NCBI RefSeq assembly: GCF_003012735.1
Contig: NZ_PXYI01000001.1
Span: forward strand, 682,001-746,000
Source of the DNA: Allosphingosinicella deserti
Lineage (GTDB): Bacteria > Pseudomonadota > Alphaproteobacteria > Sphingomonadales > Sphingomonadaceae
Direction: 5' to 3'
Length of the DNA: 64,000 bases
A program made the position numbers and the translations under genes. Below, in pieces: positions 39,316 to 48,864 of this stretch. Under the pieces are notes generated by a model, which worked only from the letters and a program-made list of their open reading frames with translations, ran no database searches and was not told the origin of the DNA. Positions within the stretch are counted from its first letter, which is position 1. Every line of letters starts with the position of its first letter.

Positions 39316-40674
39316 ATGAACCCGTCACGGCCTTTTGCCGCCGTCATCCTTGCCGCCGGCAAGGGAACGCGGATGAAATCCGATCTTCACAAGGTGCTGC
39401 ATCCGGTCGCCGGCCGGCCGATGCTCGAGCATCTTCTCGCCAGCGTCGAGGGCCTCGGGGCCGCGCGCACCGTGGTCGTCGTCGGGGCGGGTCGCGAGCA
39501 GGTCGAGCCGCTGGTCGCGCGGCATGGCGGCGAGGTCGTCGTTCAGGATCCGCAGCTCGGCACCGCGCATGCCGTGCTCCAGGCGCAGGCGGCGCTTGCG
39601 GGTTTCGACGGCGACGTGCTGATCCTCTACGGCGATGCGCCGCTGGTGCGGCCGTCGACGATGGCGCGGATGCTCGAGCGGCTGCGCGCCGAGGACGCGC
39701 CGGCCGTGGTCGTGGTCGCCTTCCGGCCGGCCGATCCGCTCTTCTACGGCCGCATCGTCGCCGATGCCGACGGCACGATCCGCAAGATGGTCGAATATAA
39801 GGATGCGACGCCGGAGGAGCGCGCGCTCAACCTGTGCAATTCCGGCCTGATGGCGGCGCGCGGCGCGGATCTGTGGCCGTTGCTCTCGGGCGTCGAGAAC
39901 GACAATGCCGCCGGCGAATATTATCTGCCCGACATCGTCATGCTGGCGGCGGCAGTCGGCCGCGTCTCGGCGGCGATCGAGACGGAGGCGGACGAGGTCG
40001 CCGGGGTCAACAGCCGCGCCGAGCTGGCCGAGCTGGAAGCGATCTGGCAGCGGCGGCGGCGCGCGGAGCTGATGGCGGAAGGAGTGACCTTCGTCGCGCC
40101 GGAAACCGTGTTCCTGGCTCATGATACCGAGATCGGCCGCGACACGATCGTCGAGCCCAATGTCGTGTTCGGGCCGGGCGTGCGCATCGCCGAGCGCGTG
40201 AAACTGCGCGCGTTCAGCCATCTGGAGGGCGCTGATGTCGGCACCGGCGCCGAGATCGGGCCGTACGCACGCCTCCGCCCGGGCGCCGAGATTGGCGACA
40301 GGGCCAAGGTCGGCAATTTCGTCGAGATCAAGAAGGCGCGGCTCGGCACCGGCGCCAAAGCCAATCATCTGAGCTATATCGGCGATGCCGATGTCGGCGC
40401 GGACGCGAATGTCGGCGCCGGCACGATCACCTGCAATTATGACGGCTTCTTCAAATATCGGACGGTGATCGGCGAGGGCGCGTTCGTCGGATCGAACAGC
40501 GCGCTGGTCGCGCCGGTGGCGATCGGCGACGGCGCGATCGTCGGCGCCGGATCGGTGATCACGGGCGACGTCGAAGCGGGGGCGCTTGCCGTGGCGCGCG
40601 GGGCGCAGCAAGTGAAGCCAGGCTGGGCGGCGCGGTTCCGCGCGGCGATGCGCGCCAAGAAGAAAGCGATTTAG
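39316..40674 (+). CDS. glmU: Bifunctional UDP-GlcNAc pyrophosphorylase / GlcN-1-P acetyltransferase
   Basis: A 452-residue enzyme for the last two steps to UDP-N-acetylglucosamine. The N-terminal uridyltransferase has AVILAAGKGTRMKSDLHKVL and LGTAHAVLQAQ. The C-terminal left-handed beta helix starts at about residue 255 and includes FSHLEGADVGTGAEIGPYAR, NFVEIKKARLG and HLSYIGDADVG. The start at 39316 is the first ATG before the pyrophosphorylase motif. It is 3 nt upstream of glmS, so both form one operon feeding cell-wall precursors. Confidence 0.96.
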   Translation: MNPSRPFAAVILAAGKGTRMKSDLHKVLHPVAGRPMLEHLLASVEGLGAARTVVVVGAGREQVEPLVARHGGEVVVQDPQLGTAHAVLQAQAALAGFDGDVLILYGDAPLVRPSTMARMLERLRAEDAPAVVVVAFRPADPLFYGRIVADADGTIRKMVEYKDATPEERALNLCNSGLMAARGADLWPLLSGVENDNAAGEYYLPDIVMLAAAVGRVSAAIETEADEVAGVNSRAELAELEAIWQRRRRAELMAEGVTFVAPETVFLAHDTEIGRDTIVEPNVVFGPGVRIAERVKLRAFSHLEGADVGTGAEIGPYARLRPGAEIGDRAKVGNFVEIKKARLGTGAKANHLSYIGDADVGADANVGAGTITCNYDGFFKYRTVIGEGAFVGSNSALVAPVAIGDGAIVGAGSVITGDVEAGALAVARGAQQVKPGWAARFRAAMRAKKKAI

Positions 40675-40677
40675 TCT

Positions 40678-42504
<1,827 letters not shown>

Positions 42505-42523
42505 GTCCCCTATCGGAGCGCGT

Positions 42524-42619
42524 AGAGCATGATCGGATCAGGCCCTCGTCCTTGGTTGGGAGCCGGATTCACACCTCAGGCCGGAGCTAAACGCTCCAAC
42601 CTAAGTTGATCAGGCTCTC
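42524..42619. repeat. Palindromic intergenic element with AGAGCMTGATC ends
   Basis: The two ends are inverted copies of one another: AGAGCATGATC at 42524-42534 and GATCAGGCTCT at 42609-42619 (reverse complement AGAGCCTGATC). Inner segments (TTGGTTGGGAGC and GCTCCAACCTAA) also pair imperfectly. Such short hairpin elements beginning AGAGCATGATC are scattered between genes in many alphaproteobacteria. It lies 20 nt after glmS and may also act as its terminator. Confidence 0.45.
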
Positions 42620-42940
42620 GGCGGCGCTCCAAGCCCGGTTGCGGCTAAGCTGAGTTGAGGAGGTGGACGCCGCCGCATCGAGCGTTCTTCCGATCGATTT
42701 TCCGGGGCGAATCCGGCTGAGAGGCCTGCCTGGCGCTGCTCCCGTCCGCCAAGCGCATAGCCAACGCGACGGCCGCCCTGGATTCCGGAACACCGCGCGT
42801 CAGGTGCGCACCGGATCGGAGGGCGGCGCAGCGCGCCGGTCCTGTTCGTTGCTGGACCTTTGCCTTCAAGAAAGGGCGTTGCCCCGGCGGCAGAGGAGTG
42901 GACCACGCGTCTTCAGGCTGGAAAAGTAGACCTCTTGCCC
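42620..42940. other. Gene-free stretch between glmS and the DUF5681 gene
   Basis: I see no convincing coding region here. Short open frames on both strands are Arg- and Pro-rich, lack ribosome sites and match no family. It forms the left edge of the gene-poor 42.5-44.9 kb region. Confidence 0.5.
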
Positions 42941-43888
42941 TCAGGGCCTGGACAGCGTCACACTCGGCACGAAGCCGTAATGCCTGGGTGGGCGGGGCCC
43001 AGCGGGACGCACGGACGGCGGCGGAAATGGAAGACCGTCATCCGTCCGTGGGCCAACATGTCTATCGGGACAGGCTTTGTCGAATGCTGCGCTCCCGAGC
43101 AGCGTGGCGCGCCGGCCGGGGCGCGCCGTGTCCAGCGGGCGTTGACGTTCCGCCGGGATGGCCAGAGGGAACGCGCCTGCACGACCGATCGATCGGCACC
43201 TAGCCGAAGGCGTGTCGGCGCCTGTAATAACAGGTGAGATACAGGTGGACGCCGAACCCTGCGCCGCCGCTGGCGCGGGCGCGCGCGTACGCGGTTGCGA
43301 CCTTAACCGCGCCGGGACCGCGTCGCTGCAGCATTCTGGTTCGGGCATCGTCGCAACCGGCTGGGCCGGTGCGGCTGCTGCCGGGCCGGCTTCTGCTGCT
43401 CGGCCGGAAAGGGCCGGCGCGACGGCGGTCGCGGTGCTCCCTGCAGCGACGTCCTCGGCGGCTCTCTCTGCGGCACCGGCGGAGCGGTCGCGGGCATCGA
43501 GCAGCCTGGAGTGGGTGACGAGCAATTTCATCGCCTGCTCCGCCTCGAGCGGCGTGATCTCGCCCGCGGCCATGGCCGCGATCAACGCGGAGCTCGCCTC
43601 CGCCACGTCCGCCCGCGTTGCGGTGACGGGCAGGTCGATCTCGACCGGAGACGATTTGGCCGGGGCCACCAGCCGGGTGAAGCAGGCGCGCAGCGCCACC
43701 TGATCGCCTGCCAGCGCGCGATCGACCACCGCCCGCGCGAGCGCCTTTTCCTCACCGTCGTTCAGCAACTCGATGAGTTGCGACACCTTGTTGCGCGCGC
43801 CGCGCGGCCGCCCGGCCGGATTGCCGCTGCGGCCGGGGAGGAACTGGCCGGTGGTGGCGCGGGGAAAAGCGGTGGCGGGATCCGGCAT
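42941..43888 (-). CDS. DUF5681-domain protein with unusual C-terminal extension
   Basis: A 315-residue open frame. The N-terminal motif GRSGNPAGRPRGARNK (residues 19-34) is the DUF5681 signature found in short proteins of mobile or accessory regions. The next part (LIELLNDGEEKALARAVVDR, GEITPLEAEQAMKLLVTHSR) is a well-formed helical domain to about residue 145. After an Ala-rich linker, from about residue 185, the composition turns to Arg/Pro/Cys-rich sequence that looks like translated non-coding DNA. The normal stop may therefore have been lost by a frameshift or deletion near 43340. The start follows AAGGAGATC. Function unknown. Confidence 0.62.
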   Translation of the reverse strand: MPDPATAFPRATTGQFLPGRSGNPAGRPRGARNKVSQLIELLNDGEEKALARAVVDRALAGDQVALRACFTRLVAPAKSSPVEIDLPVTATRADVAEASSALIAAMAAGEITPLEAEQAMKLLVTHSRLLDARDRSAGAAERAAEDVAAGSTATAVAPALSGRAAEAGPAAAAPAQPVATMPEPECCSDAVPARLRSQPRTRAPAPAAAQGSASTCISPVITGADTPSARCRSIGRAGAFPLAIPAERQRPLDTARPGRRATLLGSAAFDKACPDRHVGPRTDDGLPFPPPSVRPAGPRPPRHYGFVPSVTLSRP

Positions 43889-44043
43889 GGCGATCTCCTT
43901 AGACGGAACGGGCTCGAGGCGTGGTCGCCCCATGCTCATCGGCGTTCGCTGTTTGTTCTATCAGCGTGGATTGCTGAGGGCAAGACATTTGTTGCGAATA
44001 GCGCAATCGTGGGCTTGGGTGCGGCGTGCGTGGTTCGATCGGG

Positions 44044-44084
44044 TAGACCGCGCCTCGTGCCAACCGGACATGACCGGCGGTTCC
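44044..44084 (+). repeat. Imperfect direct repeat, copy 1
   Basis: It begins TAGACCGCGCCTCGTGCC and ends TGACCGGCGGTTCC, with a 9-nt variable middle. The second copy at 44481-44522 has identical flanks (18 and 14 nt) and a 10-nt middle. The origin is unknown; it could be remnants of a small mobile or duplicated segment. Confidence 0.6.
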
Positions 44085-44184
44085 AAAACGGCGCTCTTCG
44101 GCCGGTCGCATCGAGCGCCTCGATCTGCAGACTTTCGCCCGATCACCGATGGGAGAGGCTTTCGTCCGGATCCCTTGGTTAGCG

Positions 44185-44361
44185 TCAGACGGAGAGCATC
44201 GCGGCGATCGCGCTCAAGATGCTCGTTCCGAGATGAAGGAAGGCGCCGATCCGCACATCGCGCGAATAGCCGCGCCGCAGGGTGAACCAGGCGAAGATTT
44301 TGGAACTGTCAGGACGCCAGTGACCAGCCAGGCGCCGAGGCGGCGCGGCTCTGGAGATGCG
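44185..44361 (-). pseudogene. Possible C-terminal fragment of a membrane protein gene
   Basis: One minus-strand frame ending at TGA (44187-44185) reads like real protein: SKIFAWFTLRRGYSRDVRIG, followed by AFLHLGTSILSAIAAMLSV and a stop. It is a basic motif then a hydrophobic helix. Upstream the frame becomes Arg/Pro-rich without a start. It may be the tail of a lost gene. The call rests on composition only. Confidence 0.25.
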
Positions 44362-44480
44362 GGAGTGTTCTCGGGATGAGGATGACGGCCCGCGTGGGCC
44401 TGTGCAAGGGGGTTGATGCCGGCGAGGCGTGGCTGCCGGGAGGCGTGTGCCGGGTGCGCGCGTGAGCAGTCTGGACGGGA

Positions 44481-44522
44481 TAGACCGCGCCTCGTGCCGC
44501 CCTGAGCCTGACCGGCGGTTCC
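44481..44522 (+). repeat. Imperfect direct repeat, copy 2
   Basis: This is the second copy of the element at 44044-44084, with the same first 18 and last 14 bases, 437 nt away in the same orientation. The flanking bases also agree in part (GATCGGG and GACGGGA before the repeats). Confidence 0.6.
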
Positions 44523-44928
44523 TGGACCGTGCTCAGCGGCCCGTAGGCTCAGCGCGAGAGCTCGCGGTTAAGCACGACCTATCCCAGATGCTGCCGTCCA
44601 TTCATGTTCGGCATCCGGTCCGACGGGACGACCGGCTCTGGAACGAAGCTGCCGTTCGTAGGGGCCGCGGTGAACGGCAGCTGTTGTCGAAAGTCGACGT
44701 TCGCATCCGTGTCGCTGACGGTGTGGATTGGTCGTATACCGCTGTAGTTTTGCGTCGGGTGAAGTTCGCTCGAGCTTTGCTACTGATACCGATCTGTAGC
44801 ACGCAATCGGCCGATCGCAGGACGGTACCGGTCGTCAATTCGGCACAGAGGGATGGCGGCGGTTGCGCTGATCGAAGGTCCGCGCTCTGCAAGCAGAACG
44901 CGCCGGAGCAGCCACCGCCGCCCAGCAA

Positions 44929-45750
44929 TTATCCGCGGATGAAGTCCAAGACGTCCTGGTTGAAGTCGTCTGGCGTTACCTGCGCCATGCCGTGGCTGCC
45001 GCCTGGATAGGTCCTAAGCGTACCGTTTGGCACGAGCTTGATCGTCTTGTACGCGGCAGCCTCGATCGGGACGATCTGGTCGTCCTCGCCATGCGCGACG
45101 AGCGTCGGCACATCGATCTTCTTGAGGTCCTCGGTGAAGTCCGTTTCCGAGAATTCACGGATGCAGTCATAGGCGGCCTTTATGCCGGCTTGGACCCCCA
45201 TCAGCTCGAACGTGTCTCGCAAGCCTTCGGCTATCGACGCGCCCTCCCGGTTGAAGCCGTAGAAGGGCATCGACAGCTCCTTGAAAAAGGTCGCCCGGTC
45301 CTTCAGCGTGCCCGCACGGATATTGTGGAACACCTCGATCGGCGTCCCTTCGGGATTGTGGTCGCTCTTCACCATGATTGGGGGCACCGCCGCCAACAGC
45401 ACTGCCTTCGCAACCCGCGCTGTCCCGTGCCGACCGATATAGCGTGCCACCTCGCCACCGCCGGTCGAGTGGCCGATCAAGATGACATCGTCGAGATCCA
45501 GCTGCTCGAGCAAATCGGACAGATCGTCGGCATATTGATCCATATTGTTGCCATGCCAGGTCTGTTCGGAGCGGCCGTGTCCGCGGCGATCATGCGCAAT
45601 CACCCGGAACCCGCGCGTTCCGAAGAACATCATCTGATGGTCCCATGCGTCGCCTGCGAGCGGCCATCCGTGAGAAAAGACGATTGGCTGGCCCGCACCC
45701 CAATCCTTGTAGAAGATCGTCGTTCCGTCCTGGGTCGTGATCGTGCTCAT
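44929..45750 (-). CDS. Alpha/beta hydrolase, non-heme chloroperoxidase-like
   Basis: A 273-residue hydrolase close in layout to bacterial cofactor-free haloperoxidases/esterases. It has [20 protein letters not shown] at the N-terminus, the oxyanion loop [12 protein letters not shown], the nucleophile elbow [14 protein letters not shown], acid residue in [11 protein letters not shown] and His in GGSHGMAQV. The start at 45750 (MSTITTQDG) is conserved in the family; the upstream frame to 45858 is not. A copy of the YATAC-N4-GTATR palindrome with a weak right arm lies 106-119 nt upstream. Natural substrate unknown. Confidence 0.9.
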   Translation of the reverse strand: MSTITTQDGTTIFYKDWGAGQPIVFSHGWPLAGDAWDHQMMFFGTRGFRVIAHDRRGHGRSEQTWHGNNMDQYADDLSDLLEQLDLDDVILIGHSTGGGEVARYIGRHGTARVAKAVLLAAVPPIMVKSDHNPEGTPIEVFHNIRAGTLKDRATFFKELSMPFYGFNREGASIAEGLRDTFELMGVQAGIKAAYDCIREFSETDFTEDLKKIDVPTLVAHGEDDQIVPIEAAAYKTIKLVPNGTLRTYPGGSHGMAQVTPDDFNQDVLDFIRG

Positions 45751-45855
45751 CGGGCTGCTTCTTCGCTGTGATGTTGAAGGCGCTCCATTAATGGGCATCG
45801 TGCACTGGCTCACGTAGGCAAGCGTATGGGTTCGCAGACAAAGGCATAAGCGGAT

Positions 45856-45869
45856 CATACCCGCGTTCA
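45856..45869 (-). promoter_or_regulatory. YATAC-N4-GTATR palindrome, weak copy (8/10)
   Basis: CATAC-CCGC-GTTCA. The left arm is perfect and the right arm has two mismatches. It lies 106-119 nt before the start of the chloroperoxidase-like hydrolase gene on the minus strand. Confidence 0.4.
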
Positions 45870-45959
45870 GCTTGCGTGATCCGCGCAGGTGCGCGCAGCC
45901 GGGGAGCCAGACCCCGTTGATGTGGATGCCCGCAGTATCGGTGCGCGCGAGGGGACGGT

Positions 45960-45973
45960 CATACCCAGGTATG
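45960..45973 (+). promoter_or_regulatory. YATAC-N4-GTATR palindrome, perfect copy
   Basis: CATAC-CCAG-GTATG, with both five-base arms exactly inverted. It lies 103-116 nt before the DUF2171 start codon. The 325-nt gap from 45751 to 46075 holds this copy and the weak one at 45856 and nothing else I recognise. Confidence 0.65.
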
Positions 45974-46075
45974 ATCTTTGCATCCCGAGGGACAAGGGTT
46001 GAGGCGGATCAGTTCGGCTATCCCCTCGACCAGGGCGGCCGCATCGGCGCGCCTTCGCTTAAAGGAGCCAGCAGA

Positions 46076-46315
46076 ATGATACTCGAGCAGATTGTTCCGG
46101 ATATGGAAGTCATCGGCGCCGACGGCGTGCATGTCGGCACGGTGGATCGGATCGAAGGCGAACGCGTCAAACTGACCAAGGCCGACTATGCCGTCGGACA
46201 CCAGGATCATCATCACTATGTCGCAATCGGGCTTGTTGCCGGGGTCGAGGACAACCGGGTGCGACTGTCCGCCAATGCCGACGTCGCTGTTTCTATCTTC
46301 ATCGAGGAGAAGTGA
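46076..46315 (+). CDS. DUF2171 (PRC-barrel-like) small protein
   Basis: A 79-residue protein: MILEQIVPDMEVIGADGVHV, GTVDRIEGERVKLTKAD, then a His-rich stretch HQDHHHYVAI, and VRLSANADVAVSIFIEEK. DUF2171 proteins have a PRC-barrel-like strand pattern and often occur in stress-related settings; function unknown. The start follows AAAGGAG at 9 nt. It is a single-gene unit behind a perfect palindrome copy. Confidence 0.85.
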   Translation: MILEQIVPDMEVIGADGVHVGTVDRIEGERVKLTKADYAVGHQDHHHYVAIGLVAGVEDNRVRLSANADVAVSIFIEEK

Positions 46316-46519
46316 TGGCGGGATGCGCGTCGCACGTTGCGCGGAGCGGCGCGCGCATACGTAATCTGGTTGCGTATTGGGCGCGCTCACTGAACAACCG
46401 GACTGGCGAACTGGGGGCACGCGCGAAGGGAGCCTAGCGCCCATACGGCCTGCTCCGGTCAGCGTGCCGCCTTTCCCGCCTTGTTTGAGGTCAAGATAAA
46501 ATTGGTGTGGTTCCTGCGG

Positions 46520-46815
46520 CGAAGCCGAGCCGTGGTCACCAAGGCAAGCCGCGGCGTCGGCGTAGAGATCGCCCGAGACGGAAAGCCTCTGTCGTGGCAA
46601 TCATCCAGCGGTCCTCGCAGGCGCTCCCCGATGATCGATAGTGAAATCCGAGACGTCGGCGCTACGGCTGCCGCAATCGAGAGGGCCGGGCCAGTCTCGG
46701 CGGCGCTCGCGCCAGAAGTTGCAAGGGCTGTCGATCGCTTCGGCGGCCCCGACATCCTGATGAGCAACTCAGGCACGGTTCGAGTCGCACCGGTTGCGGA
46801 CATGCGCTTCAAAGA
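46520..46815 (+). pseudogene. Remnant of a short-chain dehydrogenase gene
   Basis: In the plus frame from 46481 the pieces AVVTKASRGVGVEIAR and ARAVDRFGGPDILMSNSGTV correspond to the SDR cofactor motif (normally VTGASRGIG) and the DxLVNNAG motif (here DILMSNSG). The Gly of TGxxxGxG is replaced, the intervening region is shortened and scrambled, and there is no catalytic Ser-Tyr-Lys part. The reading frame then runs into the end of the opposite-strand nitrilase gene. It is best read as a decayed, truncated SDR. The left flank, 46316-46519, has no feature. Confidence 0.6.
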
Positions 46816-46841
46816 TTCTCCGGAAGTTCCCGACGTCAACC

Positions 46842-47630
46842 TCAGGATCGCTCTGCCACATATCGGGGGTAGAGTTTCCGGGCATCTCGAACCATGGCAG
46901 GGTTAAGTTCGAACACGAACAGCGGACTCTCGGCCGTGGTGATACCAAGCAGCTGTCCGTCGGGGGCGTAAGCAAAGCCCTCGCCGCCGAACAACGGTCC
47001 ACCGTGCGTGCCGCTCCCTACGCGGTTTGAGCTCACGACGTAGCAGCCACTCACCAGTGCAGCCATGCGCCCCGCGAGGTGCCAGTCCTCAACCGACGAC
47101 CCCGTCGCCCTGGGAATGGCGATGAGGTGAGCTCCGGCGCGGCCGTAAGCACGCGCATGCTCGTTGAACATGGCTTCGGTGCAGAGGAGAACACCGAGCT
47201 CCAGCCCGGCGGCGGCGAAGGTGCTGAAGTCCCGGGCCTGTGTGCCATACCAATTTGCTTCGTACCAGCCTGGCTCGTTAGGATAATACTGTTTGCGGTG
47301 AAAACCCCTGACACCTGACGGGTCGATGAGGACCGCCTCGTTTGCAAGGCGTTCGTCTTCCATAACTGGCCGAGAGGAGACGATCGCCGGAACCTGCAAC
47401 GCACGCAACGCTGCCATTCCGGCCGCATGATCCGCCACGCTTCTGTCGGCGAGTTCCTGGTCGAACCAGGACCAGGCTGCGATCCAGGAACCGAACGGAA
47501 GTTCGTTGGTGACGAGGATGTCGGGCCCGGCCAGCCGGACAGAGTCCTCGATTGCGGTCCATTCGTCGCCAACCGGGATGAGGCCATCCTCCCACTGGAC
47601 GACAGCGACGCGTTTCACCTCAATGGTCAT
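46842..47630 (-). CDS. Carbon-nitrogen hydrolase (nitrilase superfamily)
   Basis: A 262-residue hydrolase with the Glu-Lys-Cys triad of the superfamily: Glu43 in VTNELPFGSW, Lys in GFHRKQYYPNEPG and Cys in GVLLCTEAMFNEHARAYGRA. Such enzymes cleave amides or nitriles, or transfer N-acyl groups. The WFDQEL and WYEANWYG segments suggest a small carboxamide or carbamoyl substrate, but this is not certain. The start at 47630 is the first Met of the frame (MTIEVKRVAVVQWED). Its 3' end overlaps the SDR remnant frame. A weak palindrome copy lies 59-72 nt upstream. Confidence 0.86.
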   Translation of the reverse strand: MTIEVKRVAVVQWEDGLIPVGDEWTAIEDSVRLAGPDILVTNELPFGSWIAAWSWFDQELADRSVADHAAGMAALRALQVPAIVSSRPVMEDERLANEAVLIDPSGVRGFHRKQYYPNEPGWYEANWYGTQARDFSTFAAAGLELGVLLCTEAMFNEHARAYGRAGAHLIAIPRATGSSVEDWHLAGRMAALVSGCYVVSSNRVGSGTHGGPLFGGEGFAYAPDGQLLGITTAESPLFVFELNPAMVRDARKLYPRYVAERS

Positions 47631-47688
47631 GTCGAAGAGTTCCTTGCTGTTTTTTCCCCCCTAAATCGCTCGGCTGCTGATTTAGCCT

Positions 47689-47702
47689 GATCCCCACGTA
47701 TA
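47689..47702 (-). promoter_or_regulatory. YATAC-N4-GTATR palindrome, weak copy (8/10)
   Basis: GATCC-CCAC-GTATA. The right arm is perfect and the left arm has two mismatches. It lies 59-72 nt before the nitrilase-type gene on the minus strand, closer than the other copies, so it is the least certain. Confidence 0.35.
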
Positions 47703-47870
47703 GTGTCCGGGTGCCGAAGCGCCCCGCAGGGGAAGGGACGCGGCCCATTGATGGTACGATCGTCAAGGTCGCCGCCGAACCGGGCGTGGGGCGATCGCGC
47801 TCGATGAAAAATGCCCTCAAGTACGAAGGCCAAGCGTTTCGCCGGTGAGCCACGGTCGCGCGTGGGCCAA

Positions 47871-47884
47871 TATACACTCGTATA
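47871..47884 (+). promoter_or_regulatory. YATAC-N4-GTATR palindrome, perfect copy
   Basis: TATAC-ACTC-GTATA. Both arms are perfect. It lies 127-140 nt before the GFA gene start. Confidence 0.65.
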
Positions 47885-48010
47885 CTATGCCGCCTCGGAT
47901 CCCTGCCGCAAGGTCAGCAAAGAACATACAGCAATCTCCACACGGGCCGCGCAGCAACGGACGCCGTCGGCGCGATGCAATGGAGGACTGCGTCATTGTC
48001 AGGAGGCAAA

Positions 48011-48433
48011 ATGGCGAACAAGCACATGGGCCGCTGCAGCTGCGGTGCCGTCACCTTCGAATTCAGCAGCGATCCGACCTTCGTCGCCGATTGTTATTGC
48101 ATCGACTGCCAGAAATCGTCGGGCGGCGTGATGTCGACCTATCTGTCGGTGCCGGAAGAGGATTTCGTGCTGCTCAGCGGCGAACCCAAGGGCTTTCAGT
48201 ATACCGCGGATTCCGGGAACACGCTGGTGCGCAACTTCTGCCCGACCTGCGGCGCGCGCGTCTTCACAAATCAGCTGCAAGGCTTTCCGGGCACCGTGTT
48301 CGTGATGATGGGAGCGCTCGACCATCCCGAGGCGATCATCCCGCCGATCATGGAAATCTTCACCAAACGACGCATCGCGTGGACCCGGGCGCTTGATGTT
48401 CCGCAATATCCCGCGCGTCCGGATGCCGGCTGA
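48011..48433 (+). CDS. GFA family (glutathione-dependent formaldehyde-activating-like) zinc protein
   Basis: A 140-residue protein with the GFA zinc ligands: GRCSCGAVTFEF, DCYCIDCQKSSGGVM and FCPTCGARVFT. The family takes its name from glutathione-dependent formaldehyde-activating enzyme, but most members have no proven activity. The start at 48011 is directly supported by AGGAGG 7 nt upstream. It stands alone behind a perfect palindrome copy. Confidence 0.92.
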   Translation: MANKHMGRCSCGAVTFEFSSDPTFVADCYCIDCQKSSGGVMSTYLSVPEEDFVLLSGEPKGFQYTADSGNTLVRNFCPTCGARVFTNQLQGFPGTVFVMMGALDHPEAIIPPIMEIFTKRRIAWTRALDVPQYPARPDAG

Positions 48434-48688
48434 CGGGGCGCGGATGCAATCCCAGCTTACATCGATCCGCATCTGCCCCGCTCGGATGCTGATTGCCGTG
48501 CCGGAATGCCGGCGGCGGGTTGCGGCTCGATCGCCCCGCCGCCCGCGTGACCGGAATAGGCGAGCATGAACCGGTGCCCCTCGCGTCCAGGTGGGTGCGT
48601 CACGGAGATGCGGTAGCGGATCTCGCACCGGGCCATCAAGCCCCGGTACCGGTGCGAGGCGTGCCGGAATGCCCCCCTTCGGCACGCC

Positions 48689-48721
48689 GAGCGGGCCGGA
48701 TTTCGCCAATCCGGCCCGCTC
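48689..48721. other. Strong inverted repeat between the GFA and sensor kinase genes
   Basis: A perfect 13-bp stem (GAGCGGGCCGGAT / ATCCGGCCCGCTC, 7-nt loop) without a T-tract, 255 nt behind the GFA stop. A smaller hairpin (GTGCCG / CGGCAC) lies just upstream. It could be a terminator or a small repeat. The 431-nt gap from 48434 to 48864 otherwise holds only the palindrome copy at 48770. Confidence 0.45.
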
Positions 48722-48769
48722 CATTGGGCCACCTGACCGGCCGGGGAGGCTGCCTGCTCCGGTCACCAA

Positions 48770-48783
48770 TATACGCGGGTATA
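48770..48783 (+). promoter_or_regulatory. YATAC-N4-GTATR palindrome, perfect copy
   Basis: TATAC-GCGG-GTATA. It lies 82-95 nt before the sensor kinase start (GTG at 48865). The spacer GCGG is the same as in the copy at 54710. Confidence 0.68.
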
Positions 48784-48864
48784 GGTACTCGCGGCACGAC
48801 TCATGGGCGAAGAGCGGCCGAGATGGGGACCCGAACACGTTTCAAAGAGCCCGGAGGCCGAGCG

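Larger units (their letters stand above)
43889..44928. other. Gene-poor, decayed region of about 1 kb
   Basis: No intact gene is convincing. The region holds two imperfect direct-repeat copies (listed separately) and a possible C-terminal gene fragment. A 108-codon minus-strand frame (44602-44928) has high Arg, Ser and Cys content and no family match, so I did not call it. Several short frames overlap on both strands, as expected for non-coding high-GC DNA. Confidence 0.5.
47631..48010. other. Divergent control region between the nitrilase and GFA genes
   Basis: It contains two copies of the YATAC-N4-GTATR palindrome (47689 and 47871), one towards each gene. A short plus frame ending near 47848 (PIDGTIVKVAAEPGVG, SMKNALKYEGQAF) has protein-like composition but no start or match, so it is not called. 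Confidence 0.45.

Noticed and set aside
44728-44741. GTCGTATACCGC in the decayed region as a copy of the element
   Set aside because: The arms are adjacent rather than spaced by 4 nt, and no gene follows at the usual distance.
44602-44928. A 108-codon minus frame as a small gene
   Set aside because: No ribosome site or family match, and Ser/Arg/Cys-rich composition of non-coding DNA.
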